Source of the DNA: CAYNUJ01 sp964573255
Lineage (GTDB): Bacteria; Bacteroidota; Ignavibacteria; Ignavibacteriales; Melioribacteraceae
Length of the DNA: 64,000 nucleotides
Assembly: GCA_964573255.1 (NCBI GenBank)
Contig: CAZNJB010000018.1
Location: 6,675-70,674 of the forward strand
Direction: 5' to 3'
Made by a program: the position numbers and the translations under genes. Under the pieces are notes generated by a model. That model was not told the DNA's origin, did not search any database, and saw only the letters and a list, made by a program, of their open reading frames with translations. Of the stretch, positions 16,885-25,393 are shown in pieces (the stretch's first letter is position 1; every line of letters begins with the position of its first letter).

Positions 16885-18029
16885 TTAATCTGCCAAGTCC
16901 CATTACTTTTTATCGTCTTTTTAGAGATAATCAGTTTTTGAATTTCACTCGTACCTTCAAATATACGTAAAATTCTTGCATCTCGGTAAAATCTTTCTAT
17001 CGGAAGTTCACGGGAAAATCCCATACCGCCATGAATTTGCAATGCTTTATCGGCAACTTCGGAAACAGCTTCTGAACAATATAATTTAACTATTGCCGCA
17101 TCTTGGCTGATTTCTTTACCTTCGTCGTATTTTTCTGCCGCACGGTAAAGCATACTTTCCATAGCATATATTTGTGTTGTCATTTCCGCAATCATAAATT
17201 GTATTGCCTGGAATTTTATAATTGGTTGATCGAACTGCTGCCGTTCTTTTGCGAATTTTACCGACATTTCCAAAAGTTCTTTGGCTGCACCTACGGAACA
17301 AGCACCAATTCCTAAGCGTCCGGCATCAAGAGTTTTCATCGCAACTAAAAATCCACGACCTTCTTTCCCAATCATATTCTCATTCGGAACTCTTACATTT
17401 TCGAATCTGATTGCGTTAGTCCTGCTCCCTTTAATTCCGAGCTTTTTTTCATCGGGACCAATACTGACTCCTTCAAAATCTTTTTCAACAACAAAGCCGG
17501 TAATTCCTTTTGCGGTTTTAGCGAAAACAGAAAATACATCTGCAATAGCACCGTTTGTTATCCAGAGTTTTTCCCCGTTAATAATCCAGCTATCGCCGTC
17601 CTTTACCGCACTTGTTTTAAGATTAAATGAATCGGAGCCTGCACCGGATTCGGTTAATGCAAAAGCAGCAATTTTTTCACCGGATAAAAGTGAAGGAAGG
17701 TATTTCATTTTCAAATCTTCGGAACCGCCTATATAAATTGCATTGGAACCGATTGACTGATGCGCTCCAATCATTGCAGCGGTTGAACCGCAGGCTCTGG
17801 TTACTTCTTCCTGTGCAATGCAATATCCGACTTCGCCAAATCCTCCACCGCCGTATTTTTCAGGAAAAGCTGTTCCCAATAATCCAACTTCGCCTAATTT
17901 TTTAATTAATTCTTCGGGTACCGCTTCTTGTTCATCTATTTTATTCGCTATAGGTCTTATTTCTGAATCAGTGAATTCTTTCACCATTTGTCTGAGCATA
18001 TTGTGCTCTTCTGAAAAGTGTAGACTCAT
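16881..18029 (-). CDS. Acyl-CoA dehydrogenase
   Basis: 382 residues, full-length flavoenzyme of the short/medium-chain type. Visible signatures: AFALTESGAGSD and the FAD/substrate loop WITNGAIADVF, the middle GIKGSRTNAIRFENVRVP, and the C-terminal QIHGGMGFSRELPIERFYRDARILRIFEGTSEIQ, in which Glu358 (IFEGT) is the expected catalytic base. It oxidises acyl-CoA and passes electrons to ETF. The HdrD-like membrane oxidoreductase gene across the divergent region (19043) could be the entry point from ETF to menaquinone. First gene of the minus-strand operon; its stop overlaps hisA by 4 nt. Confidence 0.95.
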   Translation of the reverse strand: MSLHFSEEHNMLRQMVKEFTDSEIRPIANKIDEQEAVPEELIKKLGEVGLLGTAFPEKYGGGGFGEVGYCIAQEEVTRACGSTAAMIGAHQSIGSNAIYIGGSEDLKMKYLPSLLSGEKIAAFALTESGAGSDSFNLKTSAVKDGDSWIINGEKLWITNGAIADVFSVFAKTAKGITGFVVEKDFEGVSIGPDEKKLGIKGSRTNAIRFENVRVPNENMIGKEGRGFLVAMKTLDAGRLGIGACSVGAAKELLEMSVKFAKERQQFDQPIIKFQAIQFMIAEMTTQIYAMESMLYRAAEKYDEGKEISQDAAIVKLYCSEAVSEVADKALQIHGGMGFSRELPIERFYRDARILRIFEGTSEIQKLIISKKTIKSNGTWQIK

Positions 18030-18116
18030 AGATTTAATATCTCCTTAAAATTCACTATTATTTAAATATAAATGTAAACAAATTTGTTTTTAATAATTAT
18101 AAAAATAAGTATTTGC

Positions 18117-18941
18117 ATGAAAAAAGATTATACTTTAAAACTGAATGACGGGGAAGAGTTAGATATTACCGCTTACGGTAATGCAAATGAAAGCATAAAG
18201 GCGATAATATGTGTTCACGGATTTAAGGGATTTAAAGACTGGGGCTTTTGGAATCATATGGGGGATTTTTTATCTGCACATGGATATTTTGTGATAACAT
18301 TTAATTTCTCTCATAATGGACTAGGCAAAGGTTCTACTGAATTTAATGAATTGGAAAAATTTGCGGATAATTCTTTCAGTCGTGAAGTACGGGAATTAAA
18401 CGAATTGATTGATGCTACTGCAAGTGGATTTTTTGATGGAGCGGCGTTCGATAATATTTCGTTGATAGGTCATAGCAGGGGAGGAGCGGTTTCTATTCTA
18501 GTTTCTTCCCGTAATCCCAAAGTGCGAAAACTAATCACCTGGGCCTCCATTGCCAAACTTGATCGATATTCGGAAAGACAAAAAATGGAATGGAAAAAGA
18601 AAGGTTTTTTTGAAGTAATTAATACGCGCACCAAGCAGGTAATGAGAATGAATGTTTCATTTTTGAACGATATTGAAGAGAATAAGGAAGGAACCCTTAA
18701 CATTAAAAATGCCTTAGGTAAATTAAAAATTCCGTACTTAATTATTCACGGAGATCAAGATTTAGCGGTTAAGGTGGAGGAAGCCCAGCAGTTGTTTGAA
18801 TGGGCTAATTCTGATAATACAGAGATTCAAATTATAAATAATACCGGTCATACCTTCGATATTGTACATCCTTTCAAGAATACTACTAAAAAATTTAATG
18901 AAGTAAAAAGTTTGACGTTAAATTTTTTGAAAAAAGAGTAG
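18117..18941 (+). CDS. Alpha/beta hydrolase (serine hydrolase)
   Basis: About 274 residues of alpha/beta-hydrolase fold: the oxyanion strand IICVHGFKGFKDWGFW, the nucleophile elbow GHSRGG, the acid in IHGDQDLAVK and the His in NNTGHTFD. It resembles dienelactone-hydrolase/BAAT-like esterases, substrate unknown; no signal peptide. The frame also opens at an upstream TTG (18084) without RBS; the ATG at 18117 is taken as start. Stands alone, divergent from the acyl-CoA dehydrogenase operon. Confidence 0.85.
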   Translation: MKKDYTLKLNDGEELDITAYGNANESIKAIICVHGFKGFKDWGFWNHMGDFLSAHGYFVITFNFSHNGLGKGSTEFNELEKFADNSFSREVRELNELIDATASGFFDGAAFDNISLIGHSRGGAVSILVSSRNPKVRKLITWASIAKLDRYSERQKMEWKKKGFFEVINTRTKQVMRMNVSFLNDIEENKEGTLNIKNALGKLKIPYLIIHGDQDLAVKVEEAQQLFEWANSDNTEIQIINNTGHTFDIVHPFKNTTKKFNEVKSLTLNFLKKE

Positions 18942-19042
18942 AAAAAAATAAGAAAAAAAATTAAATTCAATTTTATTTCTTGCTAAAAATGTATTAAATT
19001 GCTTTGAAAATTGTGTTTTCTGTTAATAAATAGAGATAATTA

Positions 19043-21034
19043 ATGGATATCAAGAATGTAATCTTCATCATTATATTTATTTCCGCGTTTTCATTATTAA
19101 GTTACAACATCAAAAGAATTATCAGTTACTTAAAACTCGGCAGACCGGACAATAGGTTTGACAATATCTCAAAAAGGATTTCCAATGTTTTAATAATCGC
19201 CTTCGCTCAAAGCAAATTATTACGCGACAAGGTAGCCGGCACTATCCACTTCCTAATTTTCTGGGGATTTATGCTTTTCTTATTTGCCGTGCTCGAATCA
19301 ATTATACAAGGCTTCTATTCGGGTTTTACTTGGGAATTCTTGGGTCCATTTTATTCCGTAATTACATTGGTTCAAGATGTATTCGGTTTATTTGTCATAC
19401 TTGCGGTAATTTCTGCGCTGTTTAGAAGGTATATTTTTAAAGTTCCCAGATTGGAAAACACTAAAGCGGCAAAATTAGATGCAACTTTAATATTGATATT
19501 AATTTTGCTCGTTGTAGTTTCTATGTTTGGTCAGAACGCATCATTGATTGCCAAACATGGTTTTACCTTAGCCGAAAATGAAGTTAGACCTATTTCTTTA
19601 ATTTTTTCAAAAATATTTTTTACTCAGCCTGAAGATGCTAATTTATATTACGAGATCTTTTGGTGGCTGCATATTATTTTAGTTCTCGGGTTTATGAATT
19701 TCCTTCCATATTCCAAACATTTTCATGTTATCACTTCCATACCGAATGTGTTCTTTCATAGATTGGAACCAAGGAAATTCGCTTTGCAACCGTTAGATTT
19801 GGAAGACGAAGAAGCCGAGCAATTCGGAGCTGCAGATGTTGAGCATTTAACCTGGAAAAATTTATTGGATGGTTTTGCCTGTACAGAATGCGGTAGGTGT
19901 AATTCAGTTTGCCCTGCTACCAATACCGGTAAGGCGCTTGAACCCAGGAATATTATAGTTAATATTCGTCACAGGCTGGAAGAAAAAGCTCCTTTAATGC
20001 TTGCCGGTACTGAAGAAGGGGAAGTAATAGAAAAGACACTTGTTCACAATTATATTAAAGATGAAGAACTCTGGGCGTGTACCACTTGCGGTGCTTGTAT
20101 GTATGAGTGTCCTGTAACAATAGAACACGTAGAGTCTATTGTTGAAATGAGAAGAAATCTTGTATTAATGGAATCTGAATTTCCGCCTGAATTAAATACA
20201 GTATTCAAAAATTTGGAAACGAATTTCAATCCTTGGGCTTTCAATCATCAGGATAGAGCCGCTTGGGCTGAAGGTATGGATATCAAGACTATGGCTGAGG
20301 ATCCTGATACAGAATATCTTTTCTGGGTCGGATGTGCTGGCTCTTTCGATGCTCGATATCAAAAAGTCACAAAAGCATTTGCCGAATTGATGCAGAAAGC
20401 CGGAGTTGATTTTCGAATCCTCGGAACAGAGGAAAAATGTAACGGTGATACTGCTAGAAGATTAGGTAACGAGTATCTTGCTCAAATGATGATGGTTGAA
20501 AATATTGAAACTTTGAACAAATATAATGTTAAGAAAATTGTTACCGGTTGTCCTCATTGTTTCAATTCACTCAAGAATGAATATCCTCAATTTGGCGGAA
20601 ACTTTGAAGTGATTCACCATACGGATTTAATTGAAAAACTAATTCAAGAAGGTAAAATTGAATTAAAAGAAGCTGCTAAAGAAAAAATTACATATCATGA
20701 TTCTTGTTATCTCGGCAGATACAACGGAATTTTCGATTCACCGAGAAATGCGCTTTCCAATATTGATGGAATTGAGTTGGTTGAAATGGATCGTAGCCGC
20801 GATAAAGGATTTTGCTGCGGAGCCGGCGGTGGAAGAATGTTTATGGAAGAGACAGAAGGAAAGAGAATAAATATTGAGCGTACAGAAGAAGCTGTTGCAA
20901 CCGGTGCAAATACTATTGCTTCTGCTTGTCCGTTCTGTATGACTATGTTAACCGACGGTACCAAAGCTATCGATAAAAATGAAGAAGTTGAAATCAAAGA
21001 TATTGCGGAAATTGTTTTAGAAAATATAAATTAA
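19043..21034 (+). CDS. Membrane-bound HdrD-like Fe-S oxidoreductase (probable ETF:menaquinone oxidoreductase)
   Basis: 663 residues. N-terminal half (about 5-235): five to six membrane helices with His residues of NarI-type haem b domains (TIHFLIFWGF, FWWLHIILVLGFMNF, KHFHV). Then two 4Fe-4S motifs, CTECGRCNSVCP and CTTCGACMYECP, and two CCG-type domains of HdrD (CPHCFNSLKNEYP; HDSCYLGR, FCCGAGGGRMF and CPFCMTML). This architecture matches the DUF224/EMO-type proteins linked to beta-oxidation, where ETF passes electrons to menaquinone. The nearby acyl-CoA dehydrogenase fits. ETF genes are not in the window. Alternative: generic heterodisulfide-reductase-like complex. Confidence 0.87.
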   Translation: MDIKNVIFIIIFISAFSLLSYNIKRIISYLKLGRPDNRFDNISKRISNVLIIAFAQSKLLRDKVAGTIHFLIFWGFMLFLFAVLESIIQGFYSGFTWEFLGPFYSVITLVQDVFGLFVILAVISALFRRYIFKVPRLENTKAAKLDATLILILILLVVVSMFGQNASLIAKHGFTLAENEVRPISLIFSKIFFTQPEDANLYYEIFWWLHIILVLGFMNFLPYSKHFHVITSIPNVFFHRLEPRKFALQPLDLEDEEAEQFGAADVEHLTWKNLLDGFACTECGRCNSVCPATNTGKALEPRNIIVNIRHRLEEKAPLMLAGTEEGEVIEKTLVHNYIKDEELWACTTCGACMYECPVTIEHVESIVEMRRNLVLMESEFPPELNTVFKNLETNFNPWAFNHQDRAAWAEGMDIKTMAEDPDTEYLFWVGCAGSFDARYQKVTKAFAELMQKAGVDFRILGTEEKCNGDTARRLGNEYLAQMMMVENIETLNKYNVKKIVTGCPHCFNSLKNEYPQFGGNFEVIHHTDLIEKLIQEGKIELKEAAKEKITYHDSCYLGRYNGIFDSPRNALSNIDGIELVEMDRSRDKGFCCGAGGGRMFMEETEGKRINIERTEEAVATGANTIASACPFCMTMLTDGTKAIDKNEEVEIKDIAEIVLENIN

Positions 21035-21069
21035 AATTAACCACTCACTTAATAACAGGAGGTATATAT

Positions 21070-21255
21070 ATGAGCGATAAGTATAACGCTTTGATCGAAC
21101 ATCTTAAAAGTATGGAAACAGACGTAGAGAAATTCTACGTTAAAGGACAATCAGCTGCCGGAACTCGTATCAGGAAAGCTCTGAGTGAATTGAAAAAAAT
21201 GGCTCAAGAAATGCGTAATGAAATCCAAGATATAAAGGCGCAAAGAAAAGGCTGA
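21070..21255 (+). CDS. Histone H1-like (Hc1-type) small basic protein
   Basis: 61 residues, helical, Lys/Arg-rich: YNALIEHLKSMETDVEKFY, then VKGQSAAGTRIRKALSELKKMAQEMRNEIQ. This is the pattern of the short Hc1-like proteins found across Bacteroidota/Chlorobi (chlamydial HctA N-terminal region); they are thought to bind DNA. Strong RBS (AGGAGG) 7 nt upstream suggests high expression, and a terminator follows. It shares the strand with the HdrD-like gene 35 nt upstream. Confidence 0.8.
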   Translation: MSDKYNALIEHLKSMETDVEKFYVKGQSAAGTRIRKALSELKKMAQEMRNEIQDIKAQRKG

Positions 21256-21268
21256 GTAATTACTTTTC

Positions 21269-21329
21269 GGGCTGTTTGCAATATAAATGAGTTGGGGGAA
21301 AATTTTGTTTTGCATTCAGCCCTTTTTTT
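21269..21329 (+). terminator. Rho-independent terminator after histone-like gene
   Basis: GGGCTG (21269-21274) pairs with CAGCCC (21317-21322), with an inner GCA/TGC pairing, followed by seven T. The loop is long, so the stem may have internal structure. It runs right up to the capA-like start. Confidence 0.6.
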
Positions 21330-22562
21330 ATGATGAAAAGGATCTTACCGTATATATTGTTCCTCTTTTTTTTCCTGCTGAGTTACGGTTATCTTTTTAA
21401 TCCGTTCTTCTTCAGTGGTTCTTCCAATGAAATACTCCATACTGATTCTACTTTATCTGATTCATCATCTTCTTCATCGGAAATTGATTCAACCGGGATT
21501 ATCGATTCTTTGATTACTATTCGTATCTCCGTAGTAGGAGATATAATGTGCCATTCTACTCAAATGAATTATGCCGCGATAGATTCTTTAACATTTGATT
21601 TTGATCCTGTGTTTAGAATTGCTAAAGATTATTTGAACAATTCGGATTTATTAATGGGGAATTTGGAGACAGTGATCGCCGGCAAACAACGCGGCTTGAA
21701 AGGTTATCCGGTTTTTAACGCTCCCGATGAATTTCTTTTCTCATTGAGGAATGCAGGATTTGATCATTTATTCCTGTCAAACAATCACGCGATGGATATG
21801 GGATATTCCGGAGCAGCAAGAACGGCTGCATTAATAGATTCTTTGGGGATGAGTTATTCCGGGATTTTGAGTGATTCAAGTAAATCTGATTCGATTTGCG
21901 TGAGAAATATAAACGGAATTAAAATAGCAATTATCAGTTTTACTTACGGTTATAATAACAATAGTTCTGAATATAAGAGCAAAATACTGAGAATAAAAAG
22001 GAATTTGATTTATCGATTAATCCGCTCAGCCAAGAAATACCATAAGGCAGATCTGGTAGCCGTTTATTTCCATTTTGGGATTGAATATTCGAGGACTCCT
22101 AATGAATATCAAAGAAAAGTAGTTCGCTGGGCTGTTAATGCCGGTGCTGATATGATTTTTGCTAGTCATCCACACGTAATTCAGCCGTTTGAATTTATTA
22201 AAAGTGACAATTCAATATTTGATTCGGTTTTAGTTACTTATTCATTGGGTAATTTTATTTCAAATCAGAGATGGCGGTTTTCAGATTGCGGTATAATTGC
22301 GAATGTTGATTTGCAAAAAAATATTAATACAGGAAGGATATTATTGCAGTCAGTTTCCTACCTACCGGTATGGATTTATAAAGGACGGACGGATAAATCC
22401 AAGCGGGAATTTATTATATTTCCTTCAATTCCGAATAAAAATGAGCCATTACCGGATTATTTCTCTTCTACGGATAGTTCAAGAATGCATCAAAGTTTTC
22501 AAGACACAAAGCGTGTTGTTGATTCCCTAGGTTTCCATTTTAAAGTGGATGAAATTAATTAA
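21330..22562 (+). CDS. CapA-family metallophosphatase-like protein
   Basis: 410 residues. N-terminal membrane anchor/signal (about 5-25), a Ser/Asp-rich linker (about 38-58), then the CapA/PGA-synthesis domain: VVGDIMCHSTQ, LMGNLETVIAG, LSNNHAMDMG, AVYFHFGIEYSR and ADMIFASHPHVIQPFE, with the metal-binding Asp, Asn and His residues of the calcineurin-like fold. The biological role of most CapA homologues is undefined; cell-envelope polymer metabolism is likely. No other cap/pgs genes are adjacent. Two start codons in tandem (21330, 21333). Confidence 0.87.
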   Translation: MMKRILPYILFLFFFLLSYGYLFNPFFFSGSSNEILHTDSTLSDSSSSSSEIDSTGIIDSLITIRISVVGDIMCHSTQMNYAAIDSLTFDFDPVFRIAKDYLNNSDLLMGNLETVIAGKQRGLKGYPVFNAPDEFLFSLRNAGFDHLFLSNNHAMDMGYSGAARTAALIDSLGMSYSGILSDSSKSDSICVRNINGIKIAIISFTYGYNNNSSEYKSKILRIKRNLIYRLIRSAKKYHKADLVAVYFHFGIEYSRTPNEYQRKVVRWAVNAGADMIFASHPHVIQPFEFIKSDNSIFDSVLVTYSLGNFISNQRWRFSDCGIIANVDLQKNINTGRILLQSVSYLPVWIYKGRTDKSKREFIIFPSIPNKNEPLPDYFSSTDSSRMHQSFQDTKRVVDSLGFHFKVDEIN

Positions 22563-22613
22563 ATCCTATTTTATTATCTTTCTTGTTTGGTTTTTTAAAA
22601 TTAAGGAAGAGAA

Positions 22614-23795
22614 TTGGATAGAAAAGCATCTCTCACCGTCATTTTTATGACGGTTTTTATAGATTTGTTGGGTTTTGGGATACTTATTCCATTACTTCCA
22701 ACATTTGCAAGTAAAGAACTTGGTGTATCTGATTTCGGAATCGGAAGTGTTGTTGCCATATTTTCTTTAATGCAATTTATTTTCAACCCTATTTTAGGCA
22801 AGTTATCGGATAGAATAGGACGCCGTCCGGTGATAATTGTATCACTAATTTTTACGGCCGTTTCCTATATAATATTCAGTTTTGCTAATTCATTTTTAGT
22901 CTTGCTATTTTCCCGTATGTTAGCCGGTTTAGGCGGAAGCAATATTGGTGTTGCACAAGCCTACATTGCTGATATAACCGATCAATCTGAGCGTTCTAAG
23001 GGAATGGGCTTGATTGGAGCTGCATTCGGGCTTGGATTCGTTTTCGGACCTCTTATGGGCGGTTTACTAGCAGATTACGGTTATGCCGTTGCAGGATTTT
23101 CAGCGGCTGGATTTTCTTCATTAGCAATTATTTTTGCGTTCTTCTTTTTACCGGAATCCCTTAAAGATAGATCAAAAGACAAAAAGATAAAACTGAAATT
23201 TTTCGATTTAGCATTTGCTTGGAAGGTCTTGAAAACTCCCGTAGTTGGTCTATTGATCATAATATTCTTCATAATTGTTTTTTCAATGGCAAATATTTAC
23301 GGGACTTTCGCTCTTCTCGGTTATAAAGTTTATCATTTTACCGACAGGGATAACGGAATGTTATTCGGAATTCTTGGTTTGGTTGGAGCTATTGTTCAAG
23401 GTGGGTTAATCAGAAGTTTAAGTAAGAGGGTGAAAGACAAAACATTACTTTTTGTTGGAACTTTTTTGATGATGGTGGGGTTAGGATTGCTTCCGTACGG
23501 AGGAAATTTCCTCGGGATTGCAATTGTAGCAGGAGTGCTGGCTGTGGGAACAGGAATTCTTCAACCGACAATATTAAGTATGGTATCGAAATATTCGCCG
23601 GAGGATCAGCAAGGTGGAATATTAGGTCTTAATCAGTCGATTGCATCGTTGGCCAGAGTGCTGGGTCCTTTGTGGGGTGGATTTTCTTTTCAGTATATGG
23701 GGTATGGTTCACCGTTTTTGACAGGTGCAATTTTCACCTTTATTACTTTAGTTATTATAGCTGTTTATTTAAAATCACACAAATTAAATGATTGA
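22614..23795 (+). CDS. MFS transporter, TetA/multidrug type
   Basis: 393 residues, 12 predicted membrane helices. Motif A is seen between helices 2 and 3 (GKLSDRIGRRPVI) and the start (FIDLLGFGILIPLLP) is typical of TetA-like DHA1 drug:H+ antiporters. TTG start with a strong AAGGAAGAG RBS. Only 6 nt from dusB, so probably co-transcribed with the dusB-apt run. Substrate unknown. Confidence 0.9.
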   Translation: MDRKASLTVIFMTVFIDLLGFGILIPLLPTFASKELGVSDFGIGSVVAIFSLMQFIFNPILGKLSDRIGRRPVIIVSLIFTAVSYIIFSFANSFLVLLFSRMLAGLGGSNIGVAQAYIADITDQSERSKGMGLIGAAFGLGFVFGPLMGGLLADYGYAVAGFSAAGFSSLAIIFAFFFLPESLKDRSKDKKIKLKFFDLAFAWKVLKTPVVGLLIIIFFIIVFSMANIYGTFALLGYKVYHFTDRDNGMLFGILGLVGAIVQGGLIRSLSKRVKDKTLLFVGTFLMMVGLGLLPYGGNFLGIAIVAGVLAVGTGILQPTILSMVSKYSPEDQQGGILGLNQSIASLARVLGPLWGGFSFQYMGYGSPFLTGAIFTFITLVIIAVYLKSHKLND

Positions 23796-23801
23796 AAATA
23801 G

Positions 23802-24797
23802 ATGTTAAAGATAGGAAACATAGAATTAAGAAATAGGCTCTTCCTGGCTCCTATGGAGGATGTTACAAATATTGCATTCAGGAAATTGTGCAAAGATTTT
23901 GGTGCCGATGTAGTTTACACCGAATTCGTGAATTCAGACGGTTTAGTGCGCAAAAACAAGAAAACATATCAAAAAATGGTTTTTGAGCAGGATGAAAGAC
24001 CCATAGGAATACAGATTTACGGTGGGAATTTAGAACCAATGATTGGCGCTGCTAAAATGGCGGAAGAATTGGAACCGGATATTATCGATATTAATGCCGG
24101 TTGCTGGGTGAAAAAAGTTGCTCATCGTGGAGCAGGGGCAGGATTGTTAAAAGATCCCGAATATATGCAGAAAATGGTTGCCGAAATAGTTCGTATTACT
24201 AATTTACCTGTAACCGTTAAAACAAGATTAGGCTGGGATTCTGATTCGATAAATATTTTAGAAGTGGCTAAACGATTGGAAGATGTTGGAATTAAAGCGC
24301 TGACTGTTCACTGCAGAACCAGAGTGGAAGGGCATAACGGAGATGCTCATTGGGAATGGATAGAGAAAATTAAGGAAGTTGTGAAGATTCCCGTTATTCT
24401 TAACGGGGGTATTATGACAGCCGAAGACGGAATCAGAGCTTTAAGAGAAACGCCGGCGGATGGAATTATGATAGCCAGAGGAGCAATTCAGCATCCGTGG
24501 ATTTTCAGGGAAATTCTCGAATTACTACAGTTTGGAGAAATTAAAACTGTAGTTACTCCGCGCGAAAGAATATTTACTGCTCTAAGGCATCTGAAATTAG
24601 AGTGCAGTTTCAGGGAAGAAAGGGGAGCAGTTATTCCTTTCAGGAAATACTACTCGGGGTATTTGAAAGGATTGCATAATGCTTCCAAGGTGAGACAGGA
24701 GCTAATGAAATATACTGAATATGCTCCCATTGAAGAGATTCTGCTGAAATACCTGGATGAATTAGAAAATTATTTTTCCCAAAAAGAAACTGCATAG
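23802..24797 (+). CDS. dusB: tRNA-dihydrouridine synthase DusB
   Basis: 331 residues of flavin TIM-barrel type: LFLAPMEDVTNIAFRKL, the substrate/FMN region QIYGGNLEPM, DINAGCWVKKVAHRGAGAGLL containing the catalytic Cys (usual NMGCP, here NAGCW), TVKTRLGWD, TVHCRTR, NGGIMT and ARGAIQHPWIF. It reduces uridine in tRNA using NADPH. The C-terminal helical RNA-binding part is present. The NAGCW form in place of NxGCP is a visible variation. Confidence 0.93.
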   Translation: MLKIGNIELRNRLFLAPMEDVTNIAFRKLCKDFGADVVYTEFVNSDGLVRKNKKTYQKMVFEQDERPIGIQIYGGNLEPMIGAAKMAEELEPDIIDINAGCWVKKVAHRGAGAGLLKDPEYMQKMVAEIVRITNLPVTVKTRLGWDSDSINILEVAKRLEDVGIKALTVHCRTRVEGHNGDAHWEWIEKIKEVVKIPVILNGGIMTAEDGIRALRETPADGIMIARGAIQHPWIFREILELLQFGEIKTVVTPRERIFTALRHLKLECSFREERGAVIPFRKYYSGYLKGLHNASKVRQELMKYTEYAPIEEILLKYLDELENYFSQKETA

Positions 24798-24805
24798 ATG
24801 GTGTT

Positions 24806-25393
24806 ATGAATTATAAAATTGCCCGGATTATTTCTGATATATTTGTTCCTCCTACTTTTACATTAATTGCCTTTATTATTTTAGGAATTTCTTACGAAAC
24901 CGAAGTAATTAACAAAATTATAGTAATCTCGTCGGGAGCATTCTTTGGCTTTATCCTGCCAATTATATTTTTCCTTTTTTTACGTAAAAAAGGGAAAGTA
25001 ATAAATAACGATGCCACCATAAAAGAGGAGAGAACCTTTCCTTATTTCGTCGGTATACTCTTCTGTACTGTGGCTTTCTTCCTTCTTTTTCTCACAAAAA
25101 CAAATGTTATAGCATATTCTCTATGGCTTAGCTATATTGTCAATACTTTCTTACTCATACTTATTAACAGAGTATGGAAAATATCGGCGCATGCTATCGG
25201 AGCATCTACATTCCTCGGATTATTAGTCTACTTACTGGGAGCATATGGGCTATTGTTCGTGCCACTGCTGATTATTATAGGCATTGCCCGACTTTATCTA
25301 AAAGTACATACTCCAATGCAAGTTTTAATGGGTAGTTTGTTTGGTTTTATTCTAACATATTTGCAATTAGTGTTATACAGCAATTTACTATGA
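24806..25393 (+). CDS. PAP2-like integral membrane protein, degenerate active site
   Basis: 195 residues, about six membrane helices. The C-terminal half keeps outlines of a type-2 phosphatidic-acid phosphatase: KISAHAIGAS corresponds to PSGH and GIARLYLKVHTPMQVLMGS to SRxxxxxHxxxD, where the final Asp is Gln. The first motif (KxxxxxxRP) is not seen clearly, though KEERTFPY lies at the expected place. Activity is therefore uncertain. Between dusB (8 nt) and polX (4-nt overlap). Confidence 0.7.
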   Translation: MNYKIARIISDIFVPPTFTLIAFIILGISYETEVINKIIVISSGAFFGFILPIIFFLFLRKKGKVINNDATIKEERTFPYFVGILFCTVAFFLLFLTKTNVIAYSLWLSYIVNTFLLILINRVWKISAHAIGASTFLGLLVYLLGAYGLLFVPLLIIIGIARLYLKVHTPMQVLMGSLFGFILTYLQLVLYSNLL

